Positions 1 through 8,634 of a DNA stretch of 64,000 nt are shown here, piece after piece. The stretch comes from Spirochaeta sp. UBA5339 (GTDB taxonomy: Bacteria > Spirochaetota > Spirochaetia > DSM-2461). The stretch is taken from NCBI GenBank assembly GCA_002408085.1, contig DHQL01000025.1:167811-231810 (forward strand), written 5' to 3'. Positions within the stretch are counted from its first letter, which is position 1. The number at the start of each line of letters is the position of its first letter. Both the position numbers and the translations under genes were made by a program. The notes beneath the pieces are model-generated. The model was not told the origin of the DNA. It saw only the letters and a program-made list of their open reading frames with translations, and ran no database searches.

Positions 1-37
1 ATACAGCCGCCATTCCAATAAAAAACCGCTTGTTCAT
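1..37 (-). CDS. Start of a truncated secreted protein or lipoprotein
   Basis: Only the first 12 codons are in the window (MNKRFFIGMAAV, then cut by the window edge). A good ribosome binding site (AGGAGA) lies just before the ATG. Lys/Arg followed by a hydrophobic run looks like the start of a signal peptide. No function can be assigned. It diverges from the STAS gene. Confidence 0.5.
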   Translation of the reverse strand, partial: MNKRFFIGMAAV

Positions 38-136
38 ATTATCTCCTGTTTCAATGGATGAGTTCTCACCCGATTATCTCACAATAATTATACACTCTAA
101 ATATACAGGAATAAAAAAATTACAAATTTAATTCAT

Positions 137-165
137 TTGACAAACACCATTCAGATTAATAGAAT
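137..165 (+). promoter_or_regulatory. Sigma-70-type promoter of the STAS gene
   Basis: A perfect TTGACA (137-142) is followed after 17 bp by TAGAAT (160-165). The expected transcript start is near 172, leaving a leader of about 45 nt with an AAAGGTGA ribosome binding site before the ATG at 217. Confidence 0.75.
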
Positions 166-216
166 AAAGGATGTATATTCTAGACGTGCTATACAATAGT
201 TAAAGGTGATTTATAT

Positions 217-771
217 ATGAGTGGTAATAATGAGATCATAGCTGGTTTCGATATAGAAAAAGATGACAGCTTGAAAATAAGACTCCAGAAAATTGACTCC
301 GTAAAGGGTTGTCTTGTTCTTTATCTGACCGGTTATATAGATACTTATAATTCAAATCTCTTTCAGAAACGTGTGAACAAAGCCATTGAATCCGGCTTCA
401 CACGCCTGATCTTTCACTGCGGCAGTTTGAATTATGTATCAAGTACCGGAATCGGATCATTTACCGCTTTTTTAAAGACCGTAAAACCACGGGGCGGAAA
501 TCTGGTTCTTCTGGAAATACAGCCCAAGGTATACGAGGTATTCCAACTCCTCGGTTTCTCCCAGTTTTTCAATATTAAGGATAATCTGGACGAAGCCGTT
601 GCCTTCTTTGAGAGTGAAGGTGAAACAAAGAGCAGCGACATCTTTCCCAAGATTTTCAGATGTCCCATCTGTTCCAAGAAGCTTAAGGCAACCAAGCCGG
701 GACGCTTCAGGTGCAGCGAATGCAAAACAATTCTGGCCATCGATAATACGGGCCAGGTTTTTCTGGGATGA
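217..771 (+). CDS. STAS-domain protein with C-terminal zinc ribbon
   Basis: 184 aa. Residues about 18-130 form a STAS domain like anti-sigma-factor antagonists (SpoIIAA type); the segment VSSTGIGS carries the serines at the place where family members are phosphorylated by a partner kinase. Residues about 146-184 hold two Cys pairs (CPIC and CSEC) that predict a zinc ribbon, an uncommon addition to a STAS protein. No cognate anti-sigma kinase gene is seen nearby. It has its own promoter and an intrinsic terminator directly after the stop. Partner-switching regulation is inferred from the family; the role of the zinc ribbon is unknown. Confidence 0.8.
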   Translation: MSGNNEIIAGFDIEKDDSLKIRLQKIDSVKGCLVLYLTGYIDTYNSNLFQKRVNKAIESGFTRLIFHCGSLNYVSSTGIGSFTAFLKTVKPRGGNLVLLEIQPKVYEVFQLLGFSQFFNIKDNLDEAVAFFESEGETKSSDIFPKIFRCPICSKKLKATKPGRFRCSECKTILAIDNTGQVFLG

Positions 772-776
772 GAGTA

Positions 777-800
777 CCGGGCTGAAAGCCCGGTTTTTTT
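777..800 (+). terminator. Intrinsic terminator after the STAS gene
   Basis: CCGGGC (777-782), a 5-nt loop, GCCCGG (788-793), then seven T (794-800). The next base is the A of the ATG of the following gene, so any read-through message would carry this hairpin right before its start codon. Confidence 0.85.
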
Positions 801-1463
801 ATGCATCGGCTGTTGGAGATACAGTGCATTGATCTGCCGCCTCTTATCAGAGTAGAACTGAAGGAGAGGTACAATGTCTGGTACAGCAGGTGCCGCTTTC
901 TTTCCACCCCTGATAACACAGAAGATCTGCCCCGCCTTGTTGTCTGTCCTGCAGAGCATCTTATTCATTCCGGAAACAAATATCACAGAATAAAAACAAT
1001 TGCCTTTGGGAATCCGGAACTTCTCGAATCCGCCTTTATGCTGGGGGCTGACAATTTCCTGAAAGATCCCTGGAACTGTGGAGAACTTATTGCCCGCAGC
1101 AGCAGATTCCTTAATGCGGCAGAAATACCCCTCTGCAGCGGTACTCTCTACTATAATGGATTTATTTTTCATTATGGAAAAAGGGAACTTGTAATGACAC
1201 CTTTGCAGAACAGATTACTGTTTATCCTGATGGATAATGTAAATGAATTTTTATCCTGTAAAGAGTTATCCGAACTTTCCCGTCCCGGAAATCCGATTTC
1301 CAAAAGTACACTCTATTCAGAGATCTCCTATATACGGAAAGCTCTAAAGGAAACCCTCCCGCGGAACGACGAAAAATCGATTACAATCAGAAATTCCCAC
1401 AAGAGGGGATATATGCTGGCTACGGCTGTGGATAACTTGTGTAAAACTGTGGATAAACTGTAA
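801..1463 (+). CDS. Orphan response-regulator-like protein with OmpR-type winged helix
   Basis: 220 aa. Residues about 1-105 look like a degenerate receiver domain: the end matches the usual receiver pattern (AFMLGADNFLKDP, then an ELIARSSRFL helix), but the phospho-acceptor Asp strand reads LVVCPAEH, so the acceptor is missing. Residues about 115-212 are an OmpR/PhoB-type winged helix (recognition helix STLYSEISYIRKAL; wing SHKRGYMLA). It probably binds DNA without phosphorylation. ATG 801 is the only good start in the open frame (a stop lies at 783) and has no ribosome binding site; it abuts the T-run of the STAS terminator. The last codons encode two DnaA-box sequences. Confidence 0.7.
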   Translation: MHRLLEIQCIDLPPLIRVELKERYNVWYSRCRFLSTPDNTEDLPRLVVCPAEHLIHSGNKYHRIKTIAFGNPELLESAFMLGADNFLKDPWNCGELIARSSRFLNAAEIPLCSGTLYYNGFIFHYGKRELVMTPLQNRLLFILMDNVNEFLSCKELSELSRPGNPISKSTLYSEISYIRKALKETLPRNDEKSITIRNSHKRGYMLATAVDNLCKTVDKL

Positions 1464-1650
1464 ATAACTTGAATTTATTCCTGTTTCAAACAGATTTTTT
1501 GAATTTGAATTTATTACAAATTTGTTTATAAAGAAAATATATCCTTTCATAACAATGATTTAAGCTGTTTATAATGAAATTTCTATATTTACAAAAAAAA
1601 AGGGAATTTTCGAAAATTCGAAAATTCCCTTGTGGATAAACTGTGGAAAA
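1427..1650. promoter_or_regulatory. Cluster of four DnaA-box sequences
   Basis: TGTGGATAA, the exact complement of the consensus box TTATCCACA, occurs at 1427-1435, 1448-1456 and 1631-1639; TGTGGAAAA (one mismatch) is at 1642-1650. All four have the same orientation. Two lie in the last codons of the regulator gene and two between the murA stop codon and its terminator. The AT-rich gap between them has no gene. This could be a DnaA-titrating or accessory origin site. Confidence 0.55.
1593..1629 (-). terminator. Intrinsic terminator of murA
   Basis: A 13-bp perfect stem (GGGAATTTTCGAA / TTCGAAAATTCCC, 1602-1629) is followed on the minus strand by nine T (A run at 1593-1601). It lies about 30 bp past the murA stop. 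Confidence 0.85.
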
Positions 1651-1659
1651 GTCCAGAGC

Positions 1660-2937
1660 TTATTCTTTTACTCTTTTGATCTGAGCTCCCAGAGAACTCA
1701 GTTTTTCAACAAGAGCTTCATAGCCTCTCTCAATCTGATAAACGTTGTGAATGGTACTCTTACCCTGTGCACAGAGCGCAGCAATAACCATGGCCATACC
1801 GGCACGTACATCAGGAGAAACAAGATCGGAACCGCTTAATACCCTGCGTCCCGTTACAACGGCTCTGTGGGGGTCACAGAGAATAATTCCGGCGCCCATG
1901 GAGATCAGCTTGTCCACAAAGAACATGCGTGATTCAAACATCTTCTCATGAATCAGTACGGTTCCCTCAACCTGGGTTGCAACAACCGTAATGATACTGG
2001 TCAGATCTGGTGGAAATCCGGGCCAGGGCGCATCGTCGATCTGGGGAATCATTCCGCCCATATCGCTGATAACCTTCATGGGCTGGTTGGGAGGAACATA
2101 GAGGCTGTCTCCTTCAACGGTCCAGTGAATTCCCAGTTTTCCGAAAGCGATCTTGCACATTCTCAGATGCTCGGGATCCGCATGGGTAATCTCCAGCTCT
2201 CCCCGGGTAACCGCAGCCAGTCCGATATAGGAACCGACTTCCATAAAGTCCGCACCGATTGAGTAGGAAACGGAATGGAGTTTCTTAACGCCATCAATAT
2301 AGAGGATGTTTGAACCGATTCCGGTAATCTTTGCACCCATCCCATTGAGCATATTACAGAGATCCTGAACATGGGGTTCGGAAGCCGCATTTCTCAGAAT
2401 GGTTTTTCCCTCCGCCAGAACCGCCGCCATAATGGCGTTCTCAGTTGCCGTAACTGAAGCCTCGTCCAGAAAGATATCAGTTCCCACCAGCTTATTGGCT
2501 GTTATGGAGAACTTACCATCCACTTCCACATGAGCACCCAGGGCTGTAAGGGCCAGGAAGTGGGTATCCAGACGTCTTCTTCCGATTACATCTCCTCCGG
2601 GGGGAGGAAGAATGACCTTTCCGGTTCTGGCAAGAACGGGACCGGCAAAGAGAATAGAAGCTCTAACGGCAGCAGCCATTTTCTCGGGAACTTCGCTCTT
2701 AATATTATTGGTCTGGAATTTAAGATGATTTTTTCCGGCCTTTTCGACCCTGCAGCCCAGGGCTTCAAGAATTTCACACAGGACTCGAACATCTTCAATA
2801 TCGGGAATATTCTTGAGTTCCACCTCTTCATCTGTCAACAGAACCGCTGTAATACAGGGCAGGGCAGCATTCTTGTTGCCGCTGGCACGGATTTTTCCCC
2901 TGATGGGAAATCCGCCTTCAATATCGTATTTATGCAT
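1660..2937 (-). CDS. murA: UDP-N-acetylglucosamine 1-carboxyvinyltransferase (Cys-to-Asp type)
   Basis: 425 aa, full length for the family. It transfers enolpyruvate from PEP to UDP-GlcNAc, the first committed step of peptidoglycan synthesis in the cytoplasm. The N-terminal SGNKNAALP motif holds the conserved Lys22. The flexible loop reads PPGGDVIGRRRLDTH: the residue at the place of the usual catalytic Cys (Cys115 in E. coli) is Asp116. This substitution is known to make MurA insensitive to fosfomycin in Chlamydia, Mycobacterium and Borrelia. A GGTGA-like ribosome binding site precedes ATG 2937. It diverges from the aspartokinase gene and ends in its own terminator. Confidence 0.95.
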   Translation of the reverse strand: MHKYDIEGGFPIRGKIRASGNKNAALPCITAVLLTDEEVELKNIPDIEDVRVLCEILEALGCRVEKAGKNHLKFQTNNIKSEVPEKMAAAVRASILFAGPVLARTGKVILPPPGGDVIGRRRLDTHFLALTALGAHVEVDGKFSITANKLVGTDIFLDEASVTATENAIMAAVLAEGKTILRNAASEPHVQDLCNMLNGMGAKITGIGSNILYIDGVKKLHSVSYSIGADFMEVGSYIGLAAVTRGELEITHADPEHLRMCKIAFGKLGIHWTVEGDSLYVPPNQPMKVISDMGGMIPQIDDAPWPGFPPDLTSIITVVATQVEGTVLIHEKMFESRMFFVDKLISMGAGIILCDPHRAVVTGRRVLSGSDLVSPDVRAGMAMVIAALCAQGKSTIHNVYQIERGYEALVEKLSSLGAQIKRVKE

Positions 2938-3089
2938 TATATATTTTCACCACTTATTTCTTTTACCGTAAGGGATAGACCCCTCCCGGAATTCAACTGC
3001 TATCCTATCAGCTAAGGTAGCTCAGGTATAGATAAATTCACACAAAAAATGCTATAAACACAGAATACTATACAAAAGGATCCGTTTAG

Positions 3090-4469
3090 ATGCACGTAAA
3101 AAAATTCGGCGGCAGCTCTGTTGCCGATGCTGAAAAAATCAGACAAACCGTAGCTATTATCAGGCAAAGTTCCTCGGAACCCGTTTCAGTTGTTCTCTCG
3201 GCAATGAAGGGTGTCACAAACTATCTGGTGGATGCCGCAGAAATGGCATCCAGAGGTGATCAGAACTACAAGAAGAATATCGAGGCAATTAAAGAGAAAC
3301 ATCTGAACTGCCTGGATGAGCTCTTTGGCGCCAAAAAGCCTGAGGGCCTTCAGGAGGGCATTGAAAACCTTCTTCTTGACCTCAGCGAGATTCTTCACGG
3401 AGTGGAACTTGTCAGAGAGTGCTCACTGAAATCAATGGATCTGATTATGAGTTTCGGTGAGAGGCTCAACTGCCGGCAGGTGGCAGCCTATATGAATACC
3501 ATTGATGTTCCTTCTGTATATATTGATTCAAGGGAAATTGTTAAGACAGACAGTACCCACGGCAAGGGCAATGTCAACTTTGAACGGACCTACCGGGAAA
3601 TTCAGAGCCGTATAAAAAAAGACGGAAGTGTCACTCCGGTAATCTGCGGATTTATAGCATCAGACGATACCGGCCGAACAACCACTTTGGGCAGAAACGG
3701 CAGCGACTACACAGCCAGTATTATCGGTGCGGCCCTGGATGCGGACAGAGTAGAGATATGGACCGATGTGGACGGCGTTCTTACGGCGGATCCCAGGGTT
3801 GTCCCCAATGCCTTCGTAATTCCTCAGCTGAGTATTCAGGAGGCAATGGAGCTCTCCTTCTTCGGTGCCGAGGTTATCCACCCCTATACTCTGGTTCCCA
3901 CTACGGACAAGGACATCCCCGTTTATATTAAAAACACACTCAACCCCTCGGCCGAGGGTACGGTTATAACAAAGCACTATACCAAGAAGGAGAGGGCCAT
4001 CACCGGAATTGCATCCATTGACGACCTCTGCCTGATCAATATTGAGGGGGGCGGAATGATGGGCATGCCAGGCATGGCATCCCAGATTTTCAGCTCCCTG
4101 GCCGATGCCGGCGTAAACATCATTATGATTACTCAGGCATCATCGGAGCACAGTATATCCATTCTCTGCAGAAGAGAAGAGGTAGACAGAGCAAAGGATA
4201 AACTCAAGGAGAGCCTGAAGCCTGCCATTGAGAGCCGTAAAATACAGAATATTGAGGTTGTCAAAGAGCTGATTATCATCGCTGTCATCGGTGAGAATAT
4301 GATCGGCCAGGTCGGGCTGACAGGTAAACTCTTCAGCGCCATCGGTGAGGCGAATGTAAACATCCTGGCCATAGCCCAGGGATCCTCTGAAAGAAATATA
4401 TCCTTTGTCATTGAACAGAAGGACAAGGAAAAAGCCCTTAACGCCGTACACAAAAAGTTTATAGGCTGA
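3090..4469 (+). CDS. Aspartate kinase
   Basis: 459 aa. It phosphorylates aspartate, opening the pathway to lysine, threonine and methionine. The amino acid kinase domain (about 1-300) begins with KFGGSS and contains TTLGRNGSDYTA; two ACT domains follow (about 310-385 and 390-459), the usual feedback-sensing part. No homoserine dehydrogenase domain is attached, so it is monofunctional (ThrA-N/LysC-III type). AAGGA precedes ATG 3090. The threonine synthase gene follows at once, so a threonine operon is likely, though homoserine dehydrogenase and homoserine kinase are not here. No lysine riboswitch is visible in the short leader. Confidence 0.93.
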   Translation: MHVKKFGGSSVADAEKIRQTVAIIRQSSSEPVSVVLSAMKGVTNYLVDAAEMASRGDQNYKKNIEAIKEKHLNCLDELFGAKKPEGLQEGIENLLLDLSEILHGVELVRECSLKSMDLIMSFGERLNCRQVAAYMNTIDVPSVYIDSREIVKTDSTHGKGNVNFERTYREIQSRIKKDGSVTPVICGFIASDDTGRTTTLGRNGSDYTASIIGAALDADRVEIWTDVDGVLTADPRVVPNAFVIPQLSIQEAMELSFFGAEVIHPYTLVPTTDKDIPVYIKNTLNPSAEGTVITKHYTKKERAITGIASIDDLCLINIEGGGMMGMPGMASQIFSSLADAGVNIIMITQASSEHSISILCRREEVDRAKDKLKESLKPAIESRKIQNIEVVKELIIIAVIGENMIGQVGLTGKLFSAIGEANVNILAIAQGSSERNISFVIEQKDKEKALNAVHKKFIG

Positions 4470-4499
4470 ACCGGGACTGTAAAAACAAGGATGAAACAG

Positions 4500-5783
4500 A
4501 TGAAATTTGCAAGTACAAGAAACCCTGATTTAAAGCTGAGCTTTCAGGACGCCCTGTTTCAGGGTCTGGCTCCGGACGGAGGGCTCTTCTACCCCCTGGA
4601 AACCCCCGACCTGCGCCGGGTATTCGAAAGCTTTAACAGCAGGACCAGCTTCCAGGAGATAGCCGCAGCAATGATTGAAAATCTGCTGGGCAGTGAAATT
4701 CCGGAAGCAGATGCGGCAAAACTGGCTGCCAGAGCATTCCCCTTCTCTCCAGAACTGAAGACCCTTAATGAAAAAATCTCTGTTCTGGAGCTCTACCACG
4801 GCCCCAGTTCCGCATTCAAGGACTTCGGAGCCTCATTTCTTGCCAGCTCCATGGAGTACTTCCTGAAGGGCAGCGATCACAAGGCTGTAATTCTCACCGC
4901 CACCTCCGGAGACACAGGCAGCGCCGTAGCCAGGGCCTTCTACGAGAAGGAGAATATCGATGTAGTCATTCTCTACCCCTCAGGCCGGGTCAGCCCACTG
5001 CAGGAGAAGCAGATGACCACACTGGGCAAGAATATCCATGCCCTTGAGGTGGAAGGATCCTTTGATGACTGCCAGCGGATGGTAAAGGACTCCTTTACAG
5101 ACAGGGAGCTGGATTCCATCAATCTCTCTTCCGCCAACTCCATCAACCTGGGCCGTCTTATTCCACAGTCCTTCTACTATATCTGGGCCGAAAGCCGTCT
5201 GAGAGGAAAGGACACGACATTCTGCGTTCCCAGCGGTAACTTCGGAAACCTGACAGCAGGGCTCTACGCAAAGTCCTGGGGACTGAATGTGGACCACTTT
5301 ATCGCAGCCACCAACAGAAATGACGTTGTCCCCGAGTATCTGATGAATGCCGTATACTCGCCCAGGCCCTCTGTGCAGACCCTTTCCAACGCTATGGATG
5401 TGGGAGCCCCCAGCAACTTTGAACGCATGCAGCAGCTCTTCAGTAACGATGTAGAGGCCATGCGGCGGCAAATCAGGGGTATAATGATTGATGATGAAAA
5501 GACAACCGAGACAATGGCAAAGATGGCAGAAGAGTATGACTACCCCGTCTGTCCCCATACTGCCGTAGGAATCAAGGCGGCCATGGAGAGCAGTGAAAAA
5601 CATCTCACTGTCCTTTCTACAGCACATCCGGGCAAGTTTACTGAAGTCTATAAGAAGGCCGTCGGCATAGATGCCGAACTTCCTGAATCTCTTATTGCCG
5701 TAAAAGACAGAGAGAAGAAGTCTGATTTTATTTCCAACAGTTCAGAGGATCTTAAAAAGAAGTTGTTCTCTATGTTCGGCTGA
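4500..5783 (+). CDS. thrC: Threonine synthase
   Basis: 427 aa from ATG 4500. It converts O-phosphohomoserine to threonine with PLP. GPSSAFKDFGASF carries the PLP-binding Lys, and TATSGDTGSA is the phosphate-binding loop. I prefer ATG 4500 over ATG 4491 because the AAGGA at 4487-4491 overlaps the first ATG and sits 8 nt before the second. It probably forms an operon with the aspartokinase gene 30 bp upstream and ends at the hairpin at 5844-5878. Confidence 0.95.
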   Translation: MKFASTRNPDLKLSFQDALFQGLAPDGGLFYPLETPDLRRVFESFNSRTSFQEIAAAMIENLLGSEIPEADAAKLAARAFPFSPELKTLNEKISVLELYHGPSSAFKDFGASFLASSMEYFLKGSDHKAVILTATSGDTGSAVARAFYEKENIDVVILYPSGRVSPLQEKQMTTLGKNIHALEVEGSFDDCQRMVKDSFTDRELDSINLSSANSINLGRLIPQSFYYIWAESRLRGKDTTFCVPSGNFGNLTAGLYAKSWGLNVDHFIAATNRNDVVPEYLMNAVYSPRPSVQTLSNAMDVGAPSNFERMQQLFSNDVEAMRRQIRGIMIDDEKTTETMAKMAEEYDYPVCPHTAVGIKAAMESSEKHLTVLSTAHPGKFTEVYKKAVGIDAELPESLIAVKDREKKSDFISNSSEDLKKKLFSMFG

Positions 5784-5843
5784 GCGCCGCGCGTAAGTAA
5801 TAGTCAGTATAGGGCTTTAGCCCCGAAAAAATTTTTATAAAAA

Positions 5844-5878
5844 AACCGGGTCAGTTTTTACGCTGCCCGGTTATTTTT
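5844..5878. terminator. Bidirectional terminator between thrC and jag
   Basis: AACCGGG (5844-5850) pairs with CCCGGTT (5866-5872), flanked by an A run on the left and ATTTTTT on the right, so it can stop both convergent genes. A smaller GGGCTTTAGCCC hairpin lies just before it at about 5812-5823. Confidence 0.8.
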
Positions 5879-5902
5879 TGCACAGGTTATGCACAAGATT
5901 TA

Positions 5903-6583
5903 TTAACTGTTGCTTCCCTTGTAGATGATTCTCACCTGTTTGTAGAGGCCTTCGCCTTCACTCTTGGTAATAACCTCATCCATATCGTTAAGGGCCATAT
6001 GAATCAGTCTTCTTTCGAAGGGATTCATGGGCTCAAGAAGCTTGGACGACCTTGATTTACAAACCTGATCGGCGGTCTTGGTAGCCATGCGGATCAGATT
6101 CTCTTCGCGGCGCTGTCTATAGTTTTCGGTATCAATGATGACCTTCCCGCTATAGCTGCTGCCGCCGATCTTACTGGCAAAAACATTTACCAGCATCTGC
6201 AGGGCGTCAAGGTTTTTACCCTTCTTCCCGATAAGAATGGCGGAATGCTCGGACTGGATGTCCATTCCGATCTTTCCCTTTTCTCTGAAGGTTATTGCTA
6301 CCTCACCGGGGTAGCCCATTAACTCAATCGTCTTTTTAAGAAAGCCGATAAGCTGCTGCTCAATGTCGCCTGAAGGTTCAATGGCCTGGGCAGGCTGACT
6401 TGCCGTCTGATGATGGGGCTCATTTACATAAACCCTGATCTTTACAACTCCTCTTTTAAAAAAGAAGCCATGCTGTTCAGATTCAAGAATCTCAACATCA
6501 AACTGATCCGGTTCCATACCCAGATCAGCAACAGCCTTCTCTATGGCCTCCCTTTCTGTCTTACCTTCATATTCTTTTACCAT
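5903..6583 (-). CDS. jag: Jag/KhpB RNA-binding protein
   Basis: 226 aa with the typical three parts: Jag-N domain (about 1-52, starting VKEYEGKTEREAIEKA), a KH domain (about 75-150, with the loop GKKGKNLDALQ) and an R3H domain (about 150-220, NYRQRREENLIRMA). The family binds RNA and is usually encoded beside yidC, as here (53 bp downstream of it). AGGAG precedes the ATG. It is the last gene of the rpmH-rnpA-yidD-yidC-jag cluster. Confidence 0.9.
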   Translation of the reverse strand: MVKEYEGKTEREAIEKAVADLGMEPDQFDVEILESEQHGFFFKRGVVKIRVYVNEPHHQTASQPAQAIEPSGDIEQQLIGFLKKTIELMGYPGEVAITFREKGKIGMDIQSEHSAILIGKKGKNLDALQMLVNVFASKIGGSSYSGKVIIDTENYRQRREENLIRMATKTADQVCKSRSSKLLEPMNPFERRLIHMALNDMDEVITKSEGEGLYKQVRIIYKGSNS

Positions 6584-6636
6584 AAAATAACTCCTGGTTA
6601 TCGATTTTCAATTTCAGGAGCTTACTCTGTAATTTT

Positions 6637-8385
6637 CTATTGGGCCTCTTTCTTCTTTTTATAGCTGATGTACCCCTGCTGAACAGCGGTCAAAAGGTTT
6701 GAAAATGTCCAGTAAATCAACAGGCCTGAGGGCATATCGTACAGGATAAAGAAGAACATAATCGGCATACCCAGAGTAAGCATCTTGGTCTGCATTGCAC
6801 TCTGTCCGCCGGTGCTGGGAGCCTGTGTAAATTTACTCATAAGCAGCTGGGTTCCCAGATAGAGAATGGGTAAAAGTCTCAGATCATTCCAACCCAGAAG
6901 GGGAAGAGTGAAGTCGCCGAAATTCCAAATTGATTCAGGGGCTGACAGGTCGGTAATCCAACCGGCTATAAACTCGGCCCCTCTCAAATCGAAATATTTA
7001 TTTAACAGACCGTACAGTGCAAAGAAGATAGGCATCTGAATCAGCAGGGGCAGACAACCGCCCATGGGATTCACTCCCTCTTCCTTGTAGAGTCCGGCCA
7101 TTTCTTTGTTCAGTTTATTGGGATCGTTTTTATATTTGTCCTGGAGCGCCTTGATCTTGGGCTGAATGCTCTGCATCTTTCCTGTTGACTCATAGCTCTT
7201 ATGAGTAATGGGCCAGAAAATAACCTTGATCAGAACGGTCAGGAGAATAATAGCTACACCGTAGTTGGGAATCAGCTTGTAGAAGAGCTGGAGGAACATT
7301 CTGAGAATCCACTCGAGCCATCCCAGCCATGAGCTTGAATCAACGGCCTTATCCAGATACATATCTGAAAAACCAAAGGCATTGGTGGTAGTCGTATTGT
7401 ATTTACCAAGTTCTCTGTTCAGCTTGGGACCCACATAGAAGCGGTAGACATCTTCCACTCTGGCGCTTCTGGTAGAAGGTCTGACATAGAACATTCTGGA
7501 GCTTTCATTGACACCGTTGGTGATCTCGTTGGACCAGACTACCTTGGAGGTATCGGATCCGGGAATACCGATCACGGTGAAGTATTTGCCGACAATGGCA
7601 CTCCACTTAATACGGGTTGTGGATTCTGATGTCCCGTTTCCTCTGATTTTAACCTCGGATCTCTTGTCACCGGCAAGAGAGTAATATCTTCTGAACTCAT
7701 TTCTGCCGTCCAGTTTTTCAAAACCGGGACCGATCTGGGGTGCTGTGGAAAGTGTATAGGCCGCTCCATTGTAGTTCAGGGGAACAGCAAGATTTTCAGA
7801 GTTGATAAGTGAAACTCTGATTTCAAACATATACTCATCGGGAAAGAAAATGTAGCTTTTAACAAGCTGAAAGGGTTCGGACATGGATCCATCGGACTGT
7901 CTGACCCTGTAGTTTCTGTAAAACTTGAACTCATTGGACCCGGATTCATGCTCATATCCGAATGATTCACTCTGATAGGGGGCTGTACTGTCACCGAAGG
8001 AAATACCGAAAGCTCCAAGTCCGCTCTCCTCACTGATAATCATCTCAACAGGCTCATCACCATCAAGATGTTCCTTCAGCTTAAGGGAAGTTATTACGGC
8101 ACCTTCCGTATTAAAGGTAACAAGAAACTTGTCAGTTTCCGCTTCAATCGTCTGTGCAACATAATCTTCATCGTCAAGATCAAACTCAATCTGATCAGCG
8201 CTCTGAGCAGTTTCTGTAGTGACAGGTGATGATGTCTGTGCTTCGGGAAGTTCGCTGACGCTCTCATCAGCTGCGGAAGCTTCGGCAACAGGAACATCCT
8301 CCATAAAGAAGGTTGTTTGAATTACGAAACCGGCAGAAATAACAATAACTGACAGGATAATAGCCAGAAAGGTATTCTTATCCAT
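6637..8385 (-). CDS. yidC: Membrane protein insertase YidC
   Basis: 582 aa. It inserts and folds inner-membrane proteins, alone or with SecYEG. An N-terminal anchor (about 5-27) is followed by a large periplasmic domain (about 28-350), the Gram-negative layout, then the conserved core with about five membrane segments (VAIILLTVLIKVIFWPI; NPMGGCLPLLIQMPIFFALY; MPIMFFFILYDMPSGLLIYW). It ends in a basic tail (SYKKKKEAQ). A GGAG site precedes the ATG. It lies between yidD and jag. Confidence 0.96.
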   Translation of the reverse strand: MDKNTFLAIILSVIVISAGFVIQTTFFMEDVPVAEASAADESVSELPEAQTSSPVTTETAQSADQIEFDLDDEDYVAQTIEAETDKFLVTFNTEGAVITSLKLKEHLDGDEPVEMIISEESGLGAFGISFGDSTAPYQSESFGYEHESGSNEFKFYRNYRVRQSDGSMSEPFQLVKSYIFFPDEYMFEIRVSLINSENLAVPLNYNGAAYTLSTAPQIGPGFEKLDGRNEFRRYYSLAGDKRSEVKIRGNGTSESTTRIKWSAIVGKYFTVIGIPGSDTSKVVWSNEITNGVNESSRMFYVRPSTRSARVEDVYRFYVGPKLNRELGKYNTTTTNAFGFSDMYLDKAVDSSSWLGWLEWILRMFLQLFYKLIPNYGVAIILLTVLIKVIFWPITHKSYESTGKMQSIQPKIKALQDKYKNDPNKLNKEMAGLYKEEGVNPMGGCLPLLIQMPIFFALYGLLNKYFDLRGAEFIAGWITDLSAPESIWNFGDFTLPLLGWNDLRLLPILYLGTQLLMSKFTQAPSTGGQSAMQTKMLTLGMPIMFFFILYDMPSGLLIYWTFSNLLTAVQQGYISYKKKKEAQ

Positions 8386-8400
8386 TATGACTCCAAAAAA

Positions 8401-8634
8401 TTATGGTACAGGATCATATCCGCCGGGATGCCGGGGATGACACTTAAGGATCCTTTTTACAGAAAGATACAGCCCTTTCCAGGGCCCGTGTTTCAGCAAA
8501 GCCTCCTTGGCATAGGAAGAACATGTAGGATAGAACCTGCAGGAACGGGGAAGCCAGGGAGAAATAAGCTTTTTATAGATGACAATCAAGAATACCAGAA
8601 TTCTACTGATTATCAAATTAATAATTCTAAACAA
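8401..8634 (-). CDS. yidD: Membrane protein insertion efficiency factor YidD
   Basis: 77 aa, the usual size. Contains the family pattern YKKLISPWLPRSCRFYPTCS and SYAKEAL...GYDPV. Proposed in other bacteria to aid YidC-dependent insertion. The start is TTG 8634, overlapping the end of rnpA by 8 nt, which suggests translational coupling. Confidence 0.93.
   Translation of the reverse strand: MFRIINLIISRILVFLIVIYKKLISPWLPRSCRFYPTCSSYAKEALLKHGPWKGLYLSVKRILKCHPRHPGGYDPVP

Noticed and set aside
432..1172. 246-codon minus-strand open frame opposite the STAS and regulator genes
   Set aside because: It is antisense to two well-supported genes and crosses their terminator, with no family resemblance.
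3000..3089. Lysine riboswitch before the aspartokinase gene
   Set aside because: The leader is under 90 nt and shows no fitting multi-helix structure.
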